A stretch of 37,500 nt of DNA from Symbiodinium natans (taxonomy: Eukaryota; Sar; Dinophyceae; Suessiales; Symbiodiniaceae): NCBI GenBank assembly GCA_905221605.1, contig CAJNDS010002300.1, positions 1 to 37,500 on the forward strand. Direction: 5' to 3'. The translations under genes were made by a program, and so were the position numbers. Below the pieces are notes generated by a model. That model did not search any database. It was given only the letters and a program-made list of their open reading frames with translations, and was not told where the DNA came from. Of the stretch, positions 18,386 to 26,428 are shown piece by piece. The first letter of the stretch is position 1. Each line of letters begins with the position of its first letter.

Positions 18386-19757
18386 CCGGGCCGCTCCCGC
18401 CCCACACCGAAGCGAGAACAGTCACCGCAGCAAGGACCGATAGCACACCGATCCTGGCGCCGGTACGCAGCCGCCCAAAGGACCGCGCACACGAGGAACA
18501 ACCTTGGAAGCTTCTTGCCGCGGCCCTGGACGCGGACCCGCAAGCAAAGCACGGGTCATGGTCAACCGAAGCAACGGCGACCCCACAATCCGCACATGCC
18601 TGCGGAGACGGCTCTGACTCGAACACCGTCTCAATCGCGCCACAACCACAAGCCGCAGTGCTGACGAGGCCGGAACGCACTTCCGCAACAACCTCGCCCG
18701 GCTGGAGAGAGTGATCACACTCTTGGGCTGCGAGCAAAACAAACCCTTTACCCTCTCCTGTGGGCCAGAGACCTGGCACAGCCTCAACCCCACACTCAAC
18801 CGGAAGCACAACCTCGGACAGGGATCCCTCTGCGGAGACCCCTGCCTCCCGCACGACTGGCACCAGCACCCCATCACCTGGCGAGAGCTCGAGCGGCTCT
18901 TCCCCGTCATAGCGGAGAAGCTCACGACTTCCGCCCCCAGGCTCGGTGCATGACGCGTCGTCCAGGCTTGACAACCGCGCTTCAAAGGCATAGGCCCTGT
19001 CCTTCCGGGTCTTGCTGTGATCCTCACATCTGGGCATCCTGATTCCCAGCGTGTCGAGGACGTGAAAGTCGGGACCCGGCCTGAAACCCAGGCCCATCCT
19101 TCCGGCGCAGTCCAACGCTCTGCCGCCGAGGATCAGTCCGTGCCAATCGGACGTCCCCCTGGCTGCGATTTTGCATCGCACGAAAATTTCAGTGTTGGGG
19201 CGACAGTCGTCCGCCGTCCTGCCTTCCAGCAGCGTGACGCGCAAGACTGCTGCCCCCTTCAGAGGAACGGGGGCTCCCGAAGCAATGCCACGCACGTATT
19301 CGGGGTGGACCCACTTTTCGAGTCTCACGACCGGGAAGCCGGGATCTTCGGTGCCGATCCCCAGCTCTGCAGCCCGGTTCATCATGCCCACCACGAGTTC
19401 CTCTGTCACGTGGTTTGCGCCGGCGCATCCGTCGAGCATGCACTCGACCTTACGGTCGAGCACCTGGACTACCGTCCTGTACTGGTAGCCTCCTGGCTCG
19501 TTGTCCGCCAGGCTCCACCAGTCCTTCGGCAGATCGTCCAGGGTGGCGAACTTGTCCCGCCCGCCCTTGCTCAACGGAAGCGCGTGCTGCTGCACCGCGG
19601 CGCGTCCTGCGGCTCCTGAGACGCCTGCCTGGACGCCTGAGCTGCCTATCTGGACACTGAACGCGGCGAAGGGGTTAGACATGGAAGCACCGGAGGGCGG
19701 GGCCCAGTTGGCAGGCAAGGCCGGCGTCCCTCCTGAGGTCGTCAGGTTGTGGACCAT
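17922..19757 (-). CDS. pro: Retropepsin-like protease with zinc ribbon and membrane segment
   Basis: A 611-residue frame overlapping the end of Gag. Residues ~105-116 read ECMLDGCAGANH, matching the position of an aspartic protease active-site loop, with Asp109 followed by GCA rather than the usual S/T-G-A. Residues ~207-216 (GLILGGRALD) match the second retropepsin motif, where ILG precedes the flap-side helix. A Cys-rich segment at ~370-423 (CxC, CxxC, CxxC, CxxC) looks like zinc ribbons. A hydrophobic helix follows at ~436-452. Downstream of about 18100 coding character passes to the overlapping frame that carries the RT thumb, so the last ~55-60 residues are probably not used and a +1 shift would join the two. 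The protease would process the polyprotein. The zinc ribbon and membrane segment are unusual additions and I could not assign them. Confidence 0.65.
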   Translation of the reverse strand: MVHNLTTSGGTPALPANWAPPSGASMSNPFAAFSVQIGSSGVQAGVSGAAGRAAVQQHALPLSKGGRDKFATLDDLPKDWWSLADNEPGGYQYRTVVQVLDRKVECMLDGCAGANHVTEELVVGMMNRAAELGIGTEDPGFPVVRLEKWVHPEYVRGIASGAPVPLKGAAVLRVTLLEGRTADDCRPNTEIFVRCKIAARGTSDWHGLILGGRALDCAGRMGLGFRPGPDFHVLDTLGIRMPRCEDHSKTRKDRAYAFEARLSSLDDASCTEPGGGSRELLRYDGEEPLELSPGDGVLVPVVREAGVSAEGSLSEVVLPVECGVEAVPGLWPTGEGKGFVLLAAQECDHSLQPGEVVAEVRSGLVSTAACGCGAIETVFESEPSPQACADCGVAVASVDHDPCFACGSASRAAARSFQGCSSCARSFGRLRTGARIGVLSVLAAVTVLASVWGGSGPVGRPVEEPGVLTCLDHLPSVDSWWEAPGGYASVWGRRPAQKDLGTLAVEKAPYETCLLQRAGEAWRLWDTRDLRVAESVACSDEVPVTERLAVFRTRKGPRWAGWREGSATAGRGASDAVRPADAVDGALPELSYRGELGYRQDDRRASNGLLL

Positions 19758-21892
19758 GTCGCAGCTGGCTCCTTTCTTGCACGACCCATTCTTGGAGAAA
19801 AAGCCGCGCCTTTGGCCGCAGCCTTAGGCTTTGCGTTGGCCTTTGCCTTGCCACCTCCCTTCCCCTTGCCCTTACCTTTCGCCGTGGCAAAGGTTTGGTC
19901 ACCCTTCTTGGCCGCGAGAGCTTTTCTGCGAAGCTCCTTGTCGTGGCTGTACGGGCAGGCATCCCCTTTCGGGCAATTCCCGTGGTCGCGAAAGTGGAAG
20001 CAGATCTTCTTGTCCGCTCCTTTGCCAGCTCCCTTCGACGCAGCGGCAAACGTCTGATCCGCGCCAGCTTTGGCCGCGGCAGCTGCTCCTTTCGCAGCAG
20101 CCTTCGCAGCGGCCTTGAGGCTCTTAATCTCCTTCTGAGCCTCGGCTAGCGCGACCGACGGGTCCGCGCTCTGAGAGCCGGTCGCTGAGTACACAGAGTG
20201 GGAAACAGCCCGGTGAGCTGCTTCCCTCTGTTCGTACTCCAAGACGACCTTGTGGCTCTCCTCCCAAGTCTGCGGCCCTCGCAGCCCGCCATCCTTGGGA
20301 TCGCCGGGCCACAACCGCTTGTCGCTCCGTATCTCCTTTTGGAGATACGGGGGCATCTTGCGGAGGTACGAGAGATACAACTCTCGTGGGGTCTTCCCAA
20401 GACCCACCGCCTCAAGGTCCGCGATCGATGCCTCAAACAAAGGCTCGAATTGGTGGCCTGTGAGCTTACCCTTAGCGAGGGAGGCATGCTCACCATCCAC
20501 GCGGACTTCTCTTTCCTCCCGCGATTCCCCGAACATCAAGTGCTTGTTCTTGATGCGGTCGTACACCGCCTGTGGATCGGAGAGAACCTCTCCCGACTTC
20601 CACGCTGCGCGGTACGCGTTCGTGTACGTCTTCATGCGCGAGCCGCGGCAGCGCCCGCGTAGCGCTAGCAGCTTTTCGCGCGCACTCATACCGCGGCAGT
20701 TGTTGGCCAGCGCGCAGACGTCCTCGAACTCCTCGTAGAACAGGACAACGTCTCGCGCGTCCGACTTGTCGTCGGTCAGCGTCGGCCACGTGAGGTCAGT
20801 TTTGACCGTCGTTATGGAGCTTTGCCCGCCCCTCTGCGCTAACGCTTCTTTCAGCGCTTCAGTTTGGGCGGCGAGTGCGGCGGCGAAATCGCCCGCCGGG
20901 TTTTGGGACCCGGTCTGCGAACCTCCGCCGTCTGAACCTCGCTTCAGGGCTTCTATCTCCATCTCCAGCGCCGCAAGCTTCGCGCGCAAAGGGGAATCGC
21001 CGTCCGTCGCGCCCAGGTCACGGGCCGCGGAAGGACCACCTGCAACCTCGGCAGTGTGCAAACCTCCACGGTCCAAACCTACCCCCAACCCACTTGCAGT
21101 CGCAGGCTGTGGGAGCCCTGGGGAACGCGGCCCCACGGCTTCAACTGGCACATCGGACGGGGAGCTCCAAACCTTCTCTTGGCTCGAGCTTTCTTTTCCC
21201 CCTAGCGCGAGGATAAGCTCCCCGATGCATTGGATTTCACGCTGAATCTCCTCTGCGTCTTCGGGGTCCTCGCCACCGCGCAAAGCCGCGACCGAGAACC
21301 TGGTCCGCAGCCGACGGACCATCTTTGTCGGATGCCAGTCCCCGCCTATCTTGGAGAACTCATCCGCAAGGAGGGTGGCTTTGGTGCTTAAGGCGTCAAG
21401 GTCACGGGAGCTCACCGTGACTCCATGCGCTTTCAGCGCGAGGACAATCCGCGAAACGCGCGTCAAGTAGTCCGCGACCGGTTCTTGGTCTGGACGGAAA
21501 ATCGCGCGCAGCTCCGCCTGCAAGCCCTCTGCGGTGCCTGGCACCGAACCTGCTGTCGACGGCGGACCGGACGGTCCCGCCGGGCGGGACCCTGGTGCCG
21601 TAGCAGGGACATAGGCAGCACCGGTAGGGACCATGGCCAGCTCCCTAGCCGCGGCGCTGACGTCCACCCGCGGCGGACTGTCGCCTCCAGCGCCCGAGGC
21701 CTCAGGGACTAGCTCGGAGTCCTCTTCTTCTTCCTCCTCATCCTCGTCCTCGTCTTCGGCGTCATGGAGGAACTTCATGACTTTCCGCCAGAGAGCCGCC
21801 TCTTGCTCTGGCGTAGTACTGATCCCATCCCGCTTGGACAACGGACGGCTGCCAGTCTCCCTACGCCACTTAAGCCAAGCGACGTAGCTCAT
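19742..21892 (-). CDS. gag: Gag-like nucleocapsid polyprotein with CCCH zinc finger
   Basis: A 716-residue frame from an ATG at 21890-21892. It is the first large frame after the 5' LTR and leader. It has an Asp/Glu run at residues ~45-60, a Pro/Gly/Ala-rich linker, a heptad-like segment near the middle (KLAALEMEIEALKRG), and a central helical region with several Trp/Leu motifs that occupies the place of a capsid. Near the C-terminus, residues ~631-650 form a CCCH finger with spacing C-x8-C-x5-C-x3-H, followed by a Lys/Gly/Ala-rich basic tail. CCCH knuckles at this place fit RNA packaging. The stop overlaps the next frame (ATG at 19757) by 16 nt, and a -1 shift at a T-run (19798-19802) would fuse Gag to the protease frame. 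No capsid family was formally matched; the Gag call rests on position and the finger. Confidence 0.8.
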   Translation of the reverse strand: MSYVAWLKWRRETGSRPLSKRDGISTTPEQEAALWRKVMKFLHDAEDEDEDEEEEEEDSELVPEASGAGGDSPPRVDVSAAARELAMVPTGAAYVPATAPGSRPAGPSGPPSTAGSVPGTAEGLQAELRAIFRPDQEPVADYLTRVSRIVLALKAHGVTVSSRDLDALSTKATLLADEFSKIGGDWHPTKMVRRLRTRFSVAALRGGEDPEDAEEIQREIQCIGELILALGGKESSSQEKVWSSPSDVPVEAVGPRSPGLPQPATASGLGVGLDRGGLHTAEVAGGPSAARDLGATDGDSPLRAKLAALEMEIEALKRGSDGGGSQTGSQNPAGDFAAALAAQTEALKEALAQRGGQSSITTVKTDLTWPTLTDDKSDARDVVLFYEEFEDVCALANNCRGMSAREKLLALRGRCRGSRMKTYTNAYRAAWKSGEVLSDPQAVYDRIKNKHLMFGESREEREVRVDGEHASLAKGKLTGHQFEPLFEASIADLEAVGLGKTPRELYLSYLRKMPPYLQKEIRSDKRLWPGDPKDGGLRGPQTWEESHKVVLEYEQREAAHRAVSHSVYSATGSQSADPSVALAEAQKEIKSLKAAAKAAAKGAAAAAKAGADQTFAAASKGAGKGADKKICFHFRDHGNCPKGDACPYSHDKELRRKALAAKKGDQTFATAKGKGKGKGGGKAKANAKPKAAAKGAAFSPRMGRARKEPAATWSTT

Positions 21893-22159
21893 CCGCTCGG
21901 GATAGGGACGTCTCCACCCTCGATAGCTTCGAGGAGGGTGACGCCCTCGGCCTGACCTGCTACCTCTGCGGACATTGCCGCGCCTTGGTAAACAGGCCGC
22001 AGGCGTGGCACGCGAAGCGCCGCGCCTTGGTTAACAGGCCGCAAGCGTGGCACACAGTCCACGCGTCCAGGTCACGGACCGCGACAGACAAGCAAAACAA
22101 TGCTTGCCCACTCGGGCCGTAGGCACAAGAGCTGTACGTTTCCCAGAACAGCCCCCAAT
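21893..22159 (-). other. Element 5' leader with tandem GC-rich hairpin motifs
   Basis: This 267-nt stretch between the 5' LTR and the Gag ATG holds the primer-site candidate and two tandem ~42-bp units (start 21977 and 22019), each with GCCGCGCCTTGG then GGCCGC. A further relative lies at 22062-22085. Their near-palindromic GC arms would fold in RNA. In LTR elements this is where dimerisation or packaging signals lie; a role here is inference only. No coding capacity is apparent. Confidence 0.5.
22142..22159 (-). other. Candidate primer-binding site
   Basis: In element orientation the 5' LTR is followed after one or two bases by TGGGGGCTGTTCTGGGA. It begins TGG, as expected for pairing with a tRNA 3' CCA end. 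I could not assign a tRNA, and it does not match the common initiator-Met primer site. Position supports the call; identity is unproven. Confidence 0.45.
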
Positions 22160-22453
22160 TGTGAAGTCGACCAGCACTGGACTTGCACTAAGCCAATGCA
22201 ATCACAGCCCGGCCACGCTGTTTTACGACTTCGCGAGTTCAAGCACTTGTGCAGCTACGCCTGAGTGCGTCCGGTCGGACCGCACAGCAACCTAAGAGCT
22301 ACTGTACGACTCTACCGTGCTCAAAGGCACAAGCTCGGTACTTGAGCCAAAATTGGCATTGAAACGAATTGCAAACCTACACATGCAAAGAAGACTACAG
22401 TACTGGTCCTGGCAGCTCTGCACATGCAACGTGCGTGCTTAGACCTGCTCACA
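22160..22453 (-). repeat. 5' LTR of the retrotransposon
   Basis: A 294-bp direct repeat of 5192-5485 with the same inverted ends (TGTGA/TCACA). It lies upstream of Gag in element orientation, so it should carry the promoter and the U3/R/U5 start of transcription. It contains a spliced-leader-like stretch at 22341-22357, about 97 nt from its upstream edge, where a U3/R border could lie. No TATA box is evident, which fits dinoflagellates. Confidence 0.93.
22341..22357 (-). other. Spliced-leader-like stretch in 5' LTR
   Basis: Second copy of the stretch at 5373-5389, here upstream of Gag. If it marks the start of R, U3 would be about 96 nt and R plus U5 about 198 nt, a plausible division of a 294-bp LTR. 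Confidence 0.5.
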
Positions 22454-22457
22454 AGTA
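22454..22457. repeat. Target-site duplication AGTA, right copy
   Basis: AGTA directly follows the TCACA end of the right LTR and matches 5188-5191. The interrupted microsatellite resumes at once. Confidence 0.8.
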
Positions 22458-22915
22458 ATACTAGTAATACTAGTAATACTAATAACACTAATAATACTAA
22501 TAATACTAATAATACTAATAATACTAATAATACTAATAATACTAATAATACTAATAATACTAATAATACTAATAATACTAATGATACTCATAATACTAAT
22601 AATACTAATAATACTAATAATACTAATAATACTAATTCTACTTTTAATACTAGTAATACTAATAACACTAATAATTCTAATAATACTAATAATACTAATA
22701 ATACTAATAATACTAATAATACTAATAATACTAATAATACTAATAATACGAATAATACTAATAATACTAATAATACTAATAATACTAATAATACTAATAA
22801 TACTAATAATACTAATAATACTAATGACACTCATAATACGAATAATACGAATAAGACGAACAATGCGAATAGTAGCAATAACAATAAACATAATAATAGT
22901 AATAAATCAGAATAA
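22458..22915. repeat. TAATACTAA-type satellite array, right part
   Basis: Continuation of the array at 4588-5187 beyond the element. The block AATTCTACTTTTAATACTAG appears at 22634, matching the left-side block with one change, so the array has higher-order structure. It decays into TACGAA/TAGCAA variants at its right edge. Confidence 0.95.
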
Positions 22916-23522
22916 AGGCTTGCTGCATGTATCAGTTCGGTCCATGGAATTACCAGCTGCTCGGTCGGGCACTGAGACATATTTGCACATGCGCACGGCC
23001 ACAAAGTTGGAGAAAGGGCACGAAGCAAGCCCTACTAGTGCAGCCAAAGCCCCAAAGCCATAAAGCCCAATGCTGCACAGTGCACCGATCCCACCTCGAA
23101 CAGCTCCACCCTGAACCCTACTCATGTGCACAACTGCGCAATCACTGCGCGCTGACCCTATAAATCCAGAGAATACCCTCACTAAACTTCTCAACCCTCC
23201 TTTTAAAAATCTGAACCTCGAGCACCGTGGCGCTTGGGAGAATAAAATACGCCCACACTACACCTCAGCAGAACCCTCCCCAGCCTCTTCGGGTGTCTCG
23301 CTACTGCCGCGCACCACCAAGCGCTCCCTTCCAGGATCTACGCCGTCTACGTGCAACGCAAAGGTCTTGCTGAGTTTTCAGGGCTTTTTAGGGCTTGCAC
23401 TCCAAACCGCCATATGATGCAAGCCCGCAAACCTCAGGCCTAAGCTTGCTCTTGGTGAACCATTGTCCACACCGAAAGCAACCCGTAGGGATCCCATCCT
23501 GCAACCCCCAAATTTGGCTCCA
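22916..23522. other. Gene-poor stretch, nothing recognised
   Basis: Right flank of the satellite array. Only short frames; no domain, RNA gene or repeat identified. Confidence 0.5.
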
Positions 23523-23595
23523 AAACCCTAAACCCTAAACCCTAAACCCTAAACGCTAAACCCTAAACCCTAAACCCTAAACCCGAAACCCTAAC
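23523..23595 (-). repeat. CCCTAAA array, left arm of an inverted pair
   Basis: About ten units with CGCTAAA and CCCGAAA variants. The opposite-sense array at 23691 starts 95 bp later. Confidence 0.9.
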
Positions 23596-23690
23596 TCCTC
23601 AACCCCAGTCGTAGCCCTGATTCGTTCTGTATAGCGATCCACTAGGGCCTTCAAGACATGGCAGATTCGATCTGTGAAGCTTCAGGCTGA

Positions 23691-23810
23691 TTTAGGGTTT
23701 AGGGTTTAGGGTTTAGGGTTTAGGGTTTAGGGTTTAGGGTTTAGGGGGTAGGGGTTAGGGGTTAGGGGTTAGGGGGTAGGGGGTAGGGGTTAGGGGTTAG
23801 GGGTTAGGGT
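23691..23810 (+). repeat. TTTAGGG array grading into TTAGGGG, right arm of an inverted pair
   Basis: About seven perfect TTTAGGG units, then TAGGGGGTAGGGG/TTAGGGG variants. It is the longest telomere-like array in the window, and the variant block is confined to the outer half. Confidence 0.9.
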
Positions 23811-24996
23811 CAAGCTGGGGCTACAGGCATCATGCATGTTCAACGTGACACATCTAGAACGTTGTTTTTCAGCACCAAAGCAAATGCTGGACACAAAAAA
23901 TGTTCAGGGCCTGGTGTTACAAAGTCACCCTTCCATCCCTTCCAAACTTCAAACTCACTGACTGTTTTCGTAACAACCTCTACCTAATCTCAGGAACCCA
24001 AATGCTGGAGCAATACACAAGAACACCCGCAGCACCACAATGAGATCACATACATGCATGAGACGATGCCTTCACAAAATTAAGGAGGCGCAACTATGAC
24101 ATGCAGCTCCCGAGCCAGCGCGATCGGCCTGTGTGCATCGCTACCTGACAGCAGGGAGACCCGCCAACCCTTCAGACCGAAGTGCTTTGACCAAGCCGTC
24201 GTCTCGTCTGTTAGTTTCGGTTTGAAACCCCATTCCACACTTCTGCCATAGTTGGGTGTTCTGCCATATTTATTTATTTATTTGTTTTTGTATCTCTGTG
24301 GCTTATGAGCCTTTGCATGGCAATCCCTGGCCGCCCAGTGTCGCCATTGGGCGGGGGGATGTAGGCGGGGAGGAGTAGGCACAGAGTAGCCTCAGGACTT
24401 TCAAGCTGGGCATTGCGGTGGTGAAGTTGAAAGGGCACTCCATGCGTTTGAGTCGACGACTTCCTTTCCTCCTGCGTTCTCGGTTGGGGCCATGTAATCA
24501 CCGCGATTATCTTGACATCCTCCTCCTGTCACTACAAACCCTGACCGAACGAACCCTAGATCCCAAAAGCCAACTTTGGTTCAGCATGAAGATGTAGACC
24601 GGCTGGCGAAAGTTTAGAAACCTCAGCTCAAGACCCCAATCAAAACTGAAGAACTTCATGGATGATGCACGCCCTCGACAAGAAGATACTTCTATTTTGG
24701 ATTCGGACTTCTTGCAACGTCGAGCCTTCGGGCGCGCAACGGCAGAGCAAGCAGTGTCGCCATTCGCCTGTCAGGAGGGGAGGGATGGATTCCTTTTGGC
24801 TCCATTCAGCTCCCCCGGTAAAATAGGCAGTTAGGCAAGGCGTCCGGCCGTAGTTCCTTGGTCGAACAAGGAGCAGAACTCATGAAAGCCAACAAATTGA
24901 AAATATCTCGTCACACGCGCGCCTAGGGGAAGGGCAGCTGGGTATTTGGGTCTTGGGGGCTTTGCCGGACCCCCAAACACCCTGAGGCCAACCACT
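23811..24996. other. Gene-poor stretch, nothing recognised
   Basis: No frame over about 75 codons. A short TTTA microsatellite lies near 24268-24292. Nothing else supported. Confidence 0.5.
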
Positions 24997-25021
24997 AAAC
25001 CATAAAACCCTAAACCCTAAA
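24997..25021 (-). repeat. Short CCCTAAA array
   Basis: Two to three units including CCATAAAA. It lies 127 bp before copy 2 of the ~97-bp repeat. Confidence 0.7.
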
Positions 25022-25147
25022 GGTACCTGTCGCGAAAGACTCAAAAATGCACTTTCTCGAAATGATCAAGGCCTCTGTCTCGCCGAATTGAGGTGGCACC
25101 CCGCCTCCCGCAACATCTGTTGCGGTGCTGCAGGATTCACTGTTGGG

Positions 25148-25245
25148 GTTTCCGAAATTAGGGGTACCTTGTCGGGGTCCCTATTTTCAAGGAATCCTGC
25201 TATTTGGGGGTCTATATTAAGGGTCCCCCAATTTTCGTGAACTCC
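25148..25245 (+). repeat. Dispersed ~97-bp repeat, copy 2
   Basis: Starts GTTTCCGAAATTAGGGGTAC, with interior GGAATCCTGCTATTTGGGGG and end TTTTCGTGAACTCCC. It is the clearest full-length copy. The ends pair as imperfect inverted repeats, CGAAA...TTTCG. Confidence 0.75.
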
Positions 25246-25438
25246 CATGTAGCTTCTTGATCGGCACGCCCCCAATCTACGCAAACTCCCCTCAAAACAC
25301 AACACCTACAGCACAACATCCTAATTTCACGCGCTTCCAAGCCCCGCTTGCATCGTCATCTCTGAATTCAAAGGATACGGTTCGGATCATCCGACTGAGC
25401 CAAAACCTTGGGTTGTGGATTTCTAGACCGTATAGACG

Positions 25439-25488
25439 ACCCTAAACCCTAGACCCTCAACCCTGAAACCTAAACCCTAAACCCTGAA
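25439..25488 (-). repeat. CCCTAAA array, left arm of an inverted pair
   Basis: About seven degenerate units (CCCTAGA, CCCTCAA, CCCTGAAA). The opposite-sense array at 25591 follows after about 100 bp. Confidence 0.85.
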
Positions 25489-25590
25489 CTGAAGTGAAGG
25501 GCCGAAGGCTTCGAAAGACTGCGTCTAAACACAGGGGTTCTCCACGCCTCGGTCGGCAGGCACCAAGCCTCAAGGGAGCAAACAGAGGAG

Positions 25591-25654
25591 TTTAGGGTTT
25601 AGGGTTTATAGGGTTTAGGGTTTAGGGTTTCGGGCTTCGGGTTTAGGGTTTAGG
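25591..25654 (+). repeat. TTTAGGG array, right arm of an inverted pair
   Basis: About eight units with TATAGGG and TTCGGGC variants. Confidence 0.9.
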
Positions 25655-26062
25655 AATATTTGAACCGTAAACTGAAAATCGCAAGGCGCGAGGCAGTCTT
25701 TCGAAAAACCTCGCTCGGCTTTAGTGCGTGAATGAGTGAGTGAGAATCGACCTGTGGGCGACTCTTGCGGCCTGCCATCCACGTCCCTCTCGACTTCGCA
25801 GGGGGGCTCCGATGAACGTCATCACCCCCTTCCGCCACGGAGTTCAGGTGGCCACCGAGCAGAGGATTCCTGCGAAGGTCGGCCGTAGTTTTCATCAACA
25901 TGGATCACCCGCCAAGAGTTCGCAGCAGCAAGAAGGGTCTCTGCTGGGACAAGGCGGATGAGTTCACGCTCCACGTCGTCCCGCAGTCTGTTTACATGCA
26001 AGCGGCGACCTGCTTGGGCAAGACATGACGACGTGGCGAGGAGCGCAGAAGCCGGTAGCGCG

Positions 26063-26134
26063 CACACACACACACACACACACTCACACACTCGGGCGCC
26101 AGGGAGGCCACGATGCGCGCCCCCCCCCCCCCCA
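26063..26134. repeat. (CA)n tract followed by a poly-C run
   Basis: About 11 CA units near 26063-26082 with interrupted CA after them, and a run of about 14 C near 26121-26134. Confidence 0.9.
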
Positions 26135-26428
26135 ACTGCCGAAGATGGACAGAGTGCATTTAATTCGTTCAGTCCAGCTTCCTCCTATCGAGCGCACGCA
26201 ACGGAAGAAAATGGGAGCCAAATCTACAGTCGGGCCATCTCTGGCGAGGCACCAGCGGCGCCAGCGTGCCGGGATGTGGCATGAGGAAAAGAGATCGGGA
26301 TTAAGGGTGGGCTTGAAAATGTCTTTAGCTAGGTGCGCGACTAAACCCTGCACAGGTTTGGAAGCCCAATGGTCAGCCAAGCGCCTCTTGCCGGAGCAAT
26401 TCACGCAAGAAGTGTCTGAAGGGGCCGA

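Larger units (their letters stand above)
5192..22453 (-). mobile_element. Giant Ty3/gypsy-like LTR retrotransposon (17.26 kb) with permuted RT and Tpt1/PLD cargo
   Basis: Seen: two 294-bp direct repeats (5192-5485 and 22160-22453) that I found identical on reading them side by side, each beginning TGTGA and ending TCACA, flanked by AGTA on both sides. All long reading frames between them are on the minus strand, so 22160-22453 is the 5' LTR. Module order is Gag, protease, RT thumb, RNase H, integrase with GPY/F, methyltransferase-like tail, RT palm, Tpt1, C2H2 finger, PLD nuclease. Known: RT/RNase H before integrase and a GPY/F module indicate the Ty3/gypsy (Metaviridae) type, usually 5-10 kb. 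Inferred: the insertion is recent because the LTRs match, and the extra length comes from a large RNase H-integrase insert and from the 3' cargo. It interrupts a TAATACTAA-type array. Frame changes at several module boundaries leave it unclear whether this copy is autonomous. Confidence 0.93.
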
